Shown one piece after another: positions 63,752 to 64,000 of a stretch of 64,000 bases of DNA. A program made the translations under genes and the position numbers. The DNA is from Lophius americanus (Eukaryota; Chordata; Actinopteri; Lophiiformes; Lophiidae). Position 1 is the stretch's first letter. The number at the start of each line of letters is the position of its first letter. The notes beneath the pieces were generated by a model. It made no database searches. It was not told the DNA's origin and saw nothing but the letters and a program-made list of their open reading frames with translations. The stretch is taken from assembly GCA_037951165.1 (NCBI GenBank), contig JBBDHG010000116.1, forward strand, positions 6,957,001 to 7,021,000, given 5' to 3'.

Positions 63752-64000
63752 GTACAACTTGCCTCAGTATTACAGTAAATTAAGTTCCAATGCTGTTGTA
63801 GAATCAGTGATGCCAAGGTGATGAAAATAATTCTTTGTTCAATATGAACCAGGTACGAAACTGGACAGCTCGGGTGTGGCATTCGCTGTGGTAGCAGCCT
63901 GTCAGGTTCTGGGTCTTAAGGATGTCCACCTGGCATTATCTGAGGACCACGCCTGGGTGATTTTCGGCAAAGACGGTGAAGATACTGCCGAGGTCACTTG
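63316..64000 (+). CDS. men1: Menin, first two coding exons (gene continues past the window)
   Basis: Exons 63316-63751 and 63853-64000 join in phase 1 across a 101-bp intron and give the N-terminal 195 or so residues of menin. Diagnostic segments are [87 protein letters not shown] and LALSEDHAWVIFG, all nearly identical to vertebrate menin. Menin is a nuclear scaffold that bridges MLL/KMT2A histone methyltransferase complexes, JunD and other factors; this part forms the NTD and start of the transglutaminase-like domain. I take the start at 63316 (MGLSSAQKK) because all vertebrate menins begin MGL. An in-frame ATG at 63301 would add five residues. The frame is open to the right edge. Confidence in identity is very high. 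Confidence 0.97.
63853..64000 (+). CDS. men1: men1 second coding exon (partial, cut by window edge)
   Basis: Acceptor TGAACCAG|. Encodes (G)TKLDSSGVAFAVVAACQVLG then LKDVHLALSEDHAWVIFGKDGE and AEVT(W). No donor is reached before 64000. Confidence 0.93.

Overview
The window is nuclear DNA of a ray-finned (teleost-type) fish. Its genes are split by introns with consensus splice sites, the intergenic and intronic DNA is AT-rich with long microsatellites, and there are many decayed transposable elements of kinds common in fish (L2/CR1-like, L1-like and other LINEs, tRNA-derived SINEs, Tc1/mariner elements, one TTAA-flanked DNA element). The species cannot be named from the sequence.

Three protein-coding genes were recognised by reading translated exons and joining them in phase. 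(1) zfta (the C11orf95 orthologue), plus strand, 10890-20746: five coding exons, 644 codons, four C2H2-like zinc fingers with one finger in each of exons 2-5. (2) A reticulon of the RTN3 type, minus strand, 59065 down to 29382: eight coding exons, 1048 residues in the long form, with a 2490-nt cassette exon whose skipping would give a 218-residue form. (3) men1 (menin), plus strand, from 63316 off the right edge: the first two coding exons only. zfta and rtn3 converge tail to tail, as they do in human 11q13. rtn3 and men1 diverge head to head across a short interval carrying a ZNF143/THAP11-like motif.

Layout. 1-10400: no gene, but a Tc1-like fragment, microsatellites, several LINE remnants, a complete-looking TTAA-flanked element (4600-5449) and SINE copies. 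10430-20746: zfta, whose introns hold SINEs, a G-run, an AT array, a LINE reverse-transcriptase remnant and a Tc1-like element. 20747-27050: sequence between the converging genes, little recognisable apart from an AT array. 27050-29381: probable rtn3 3' UTR. 29382-59065: rtn3, whose introns hold LINE, L1, L2, SINE and Tc1 remnants and one unexplained exon-like stretch on the opposite strand (53919-54107). 59066-63315: the divergent promoter interval and the first intron(s) of men1, with a SINE at 62490-62775. 63316-64000: men1 coding exons.

The three genes are not a pathway. zfta and men1 products are nuclear and chromatin-associated; the rtn3 product shapes tubular endoplasmic reticulum. They are grouped by conserved gene order. 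All identifications come from reading the sequence against remembered family features; no database search was run.
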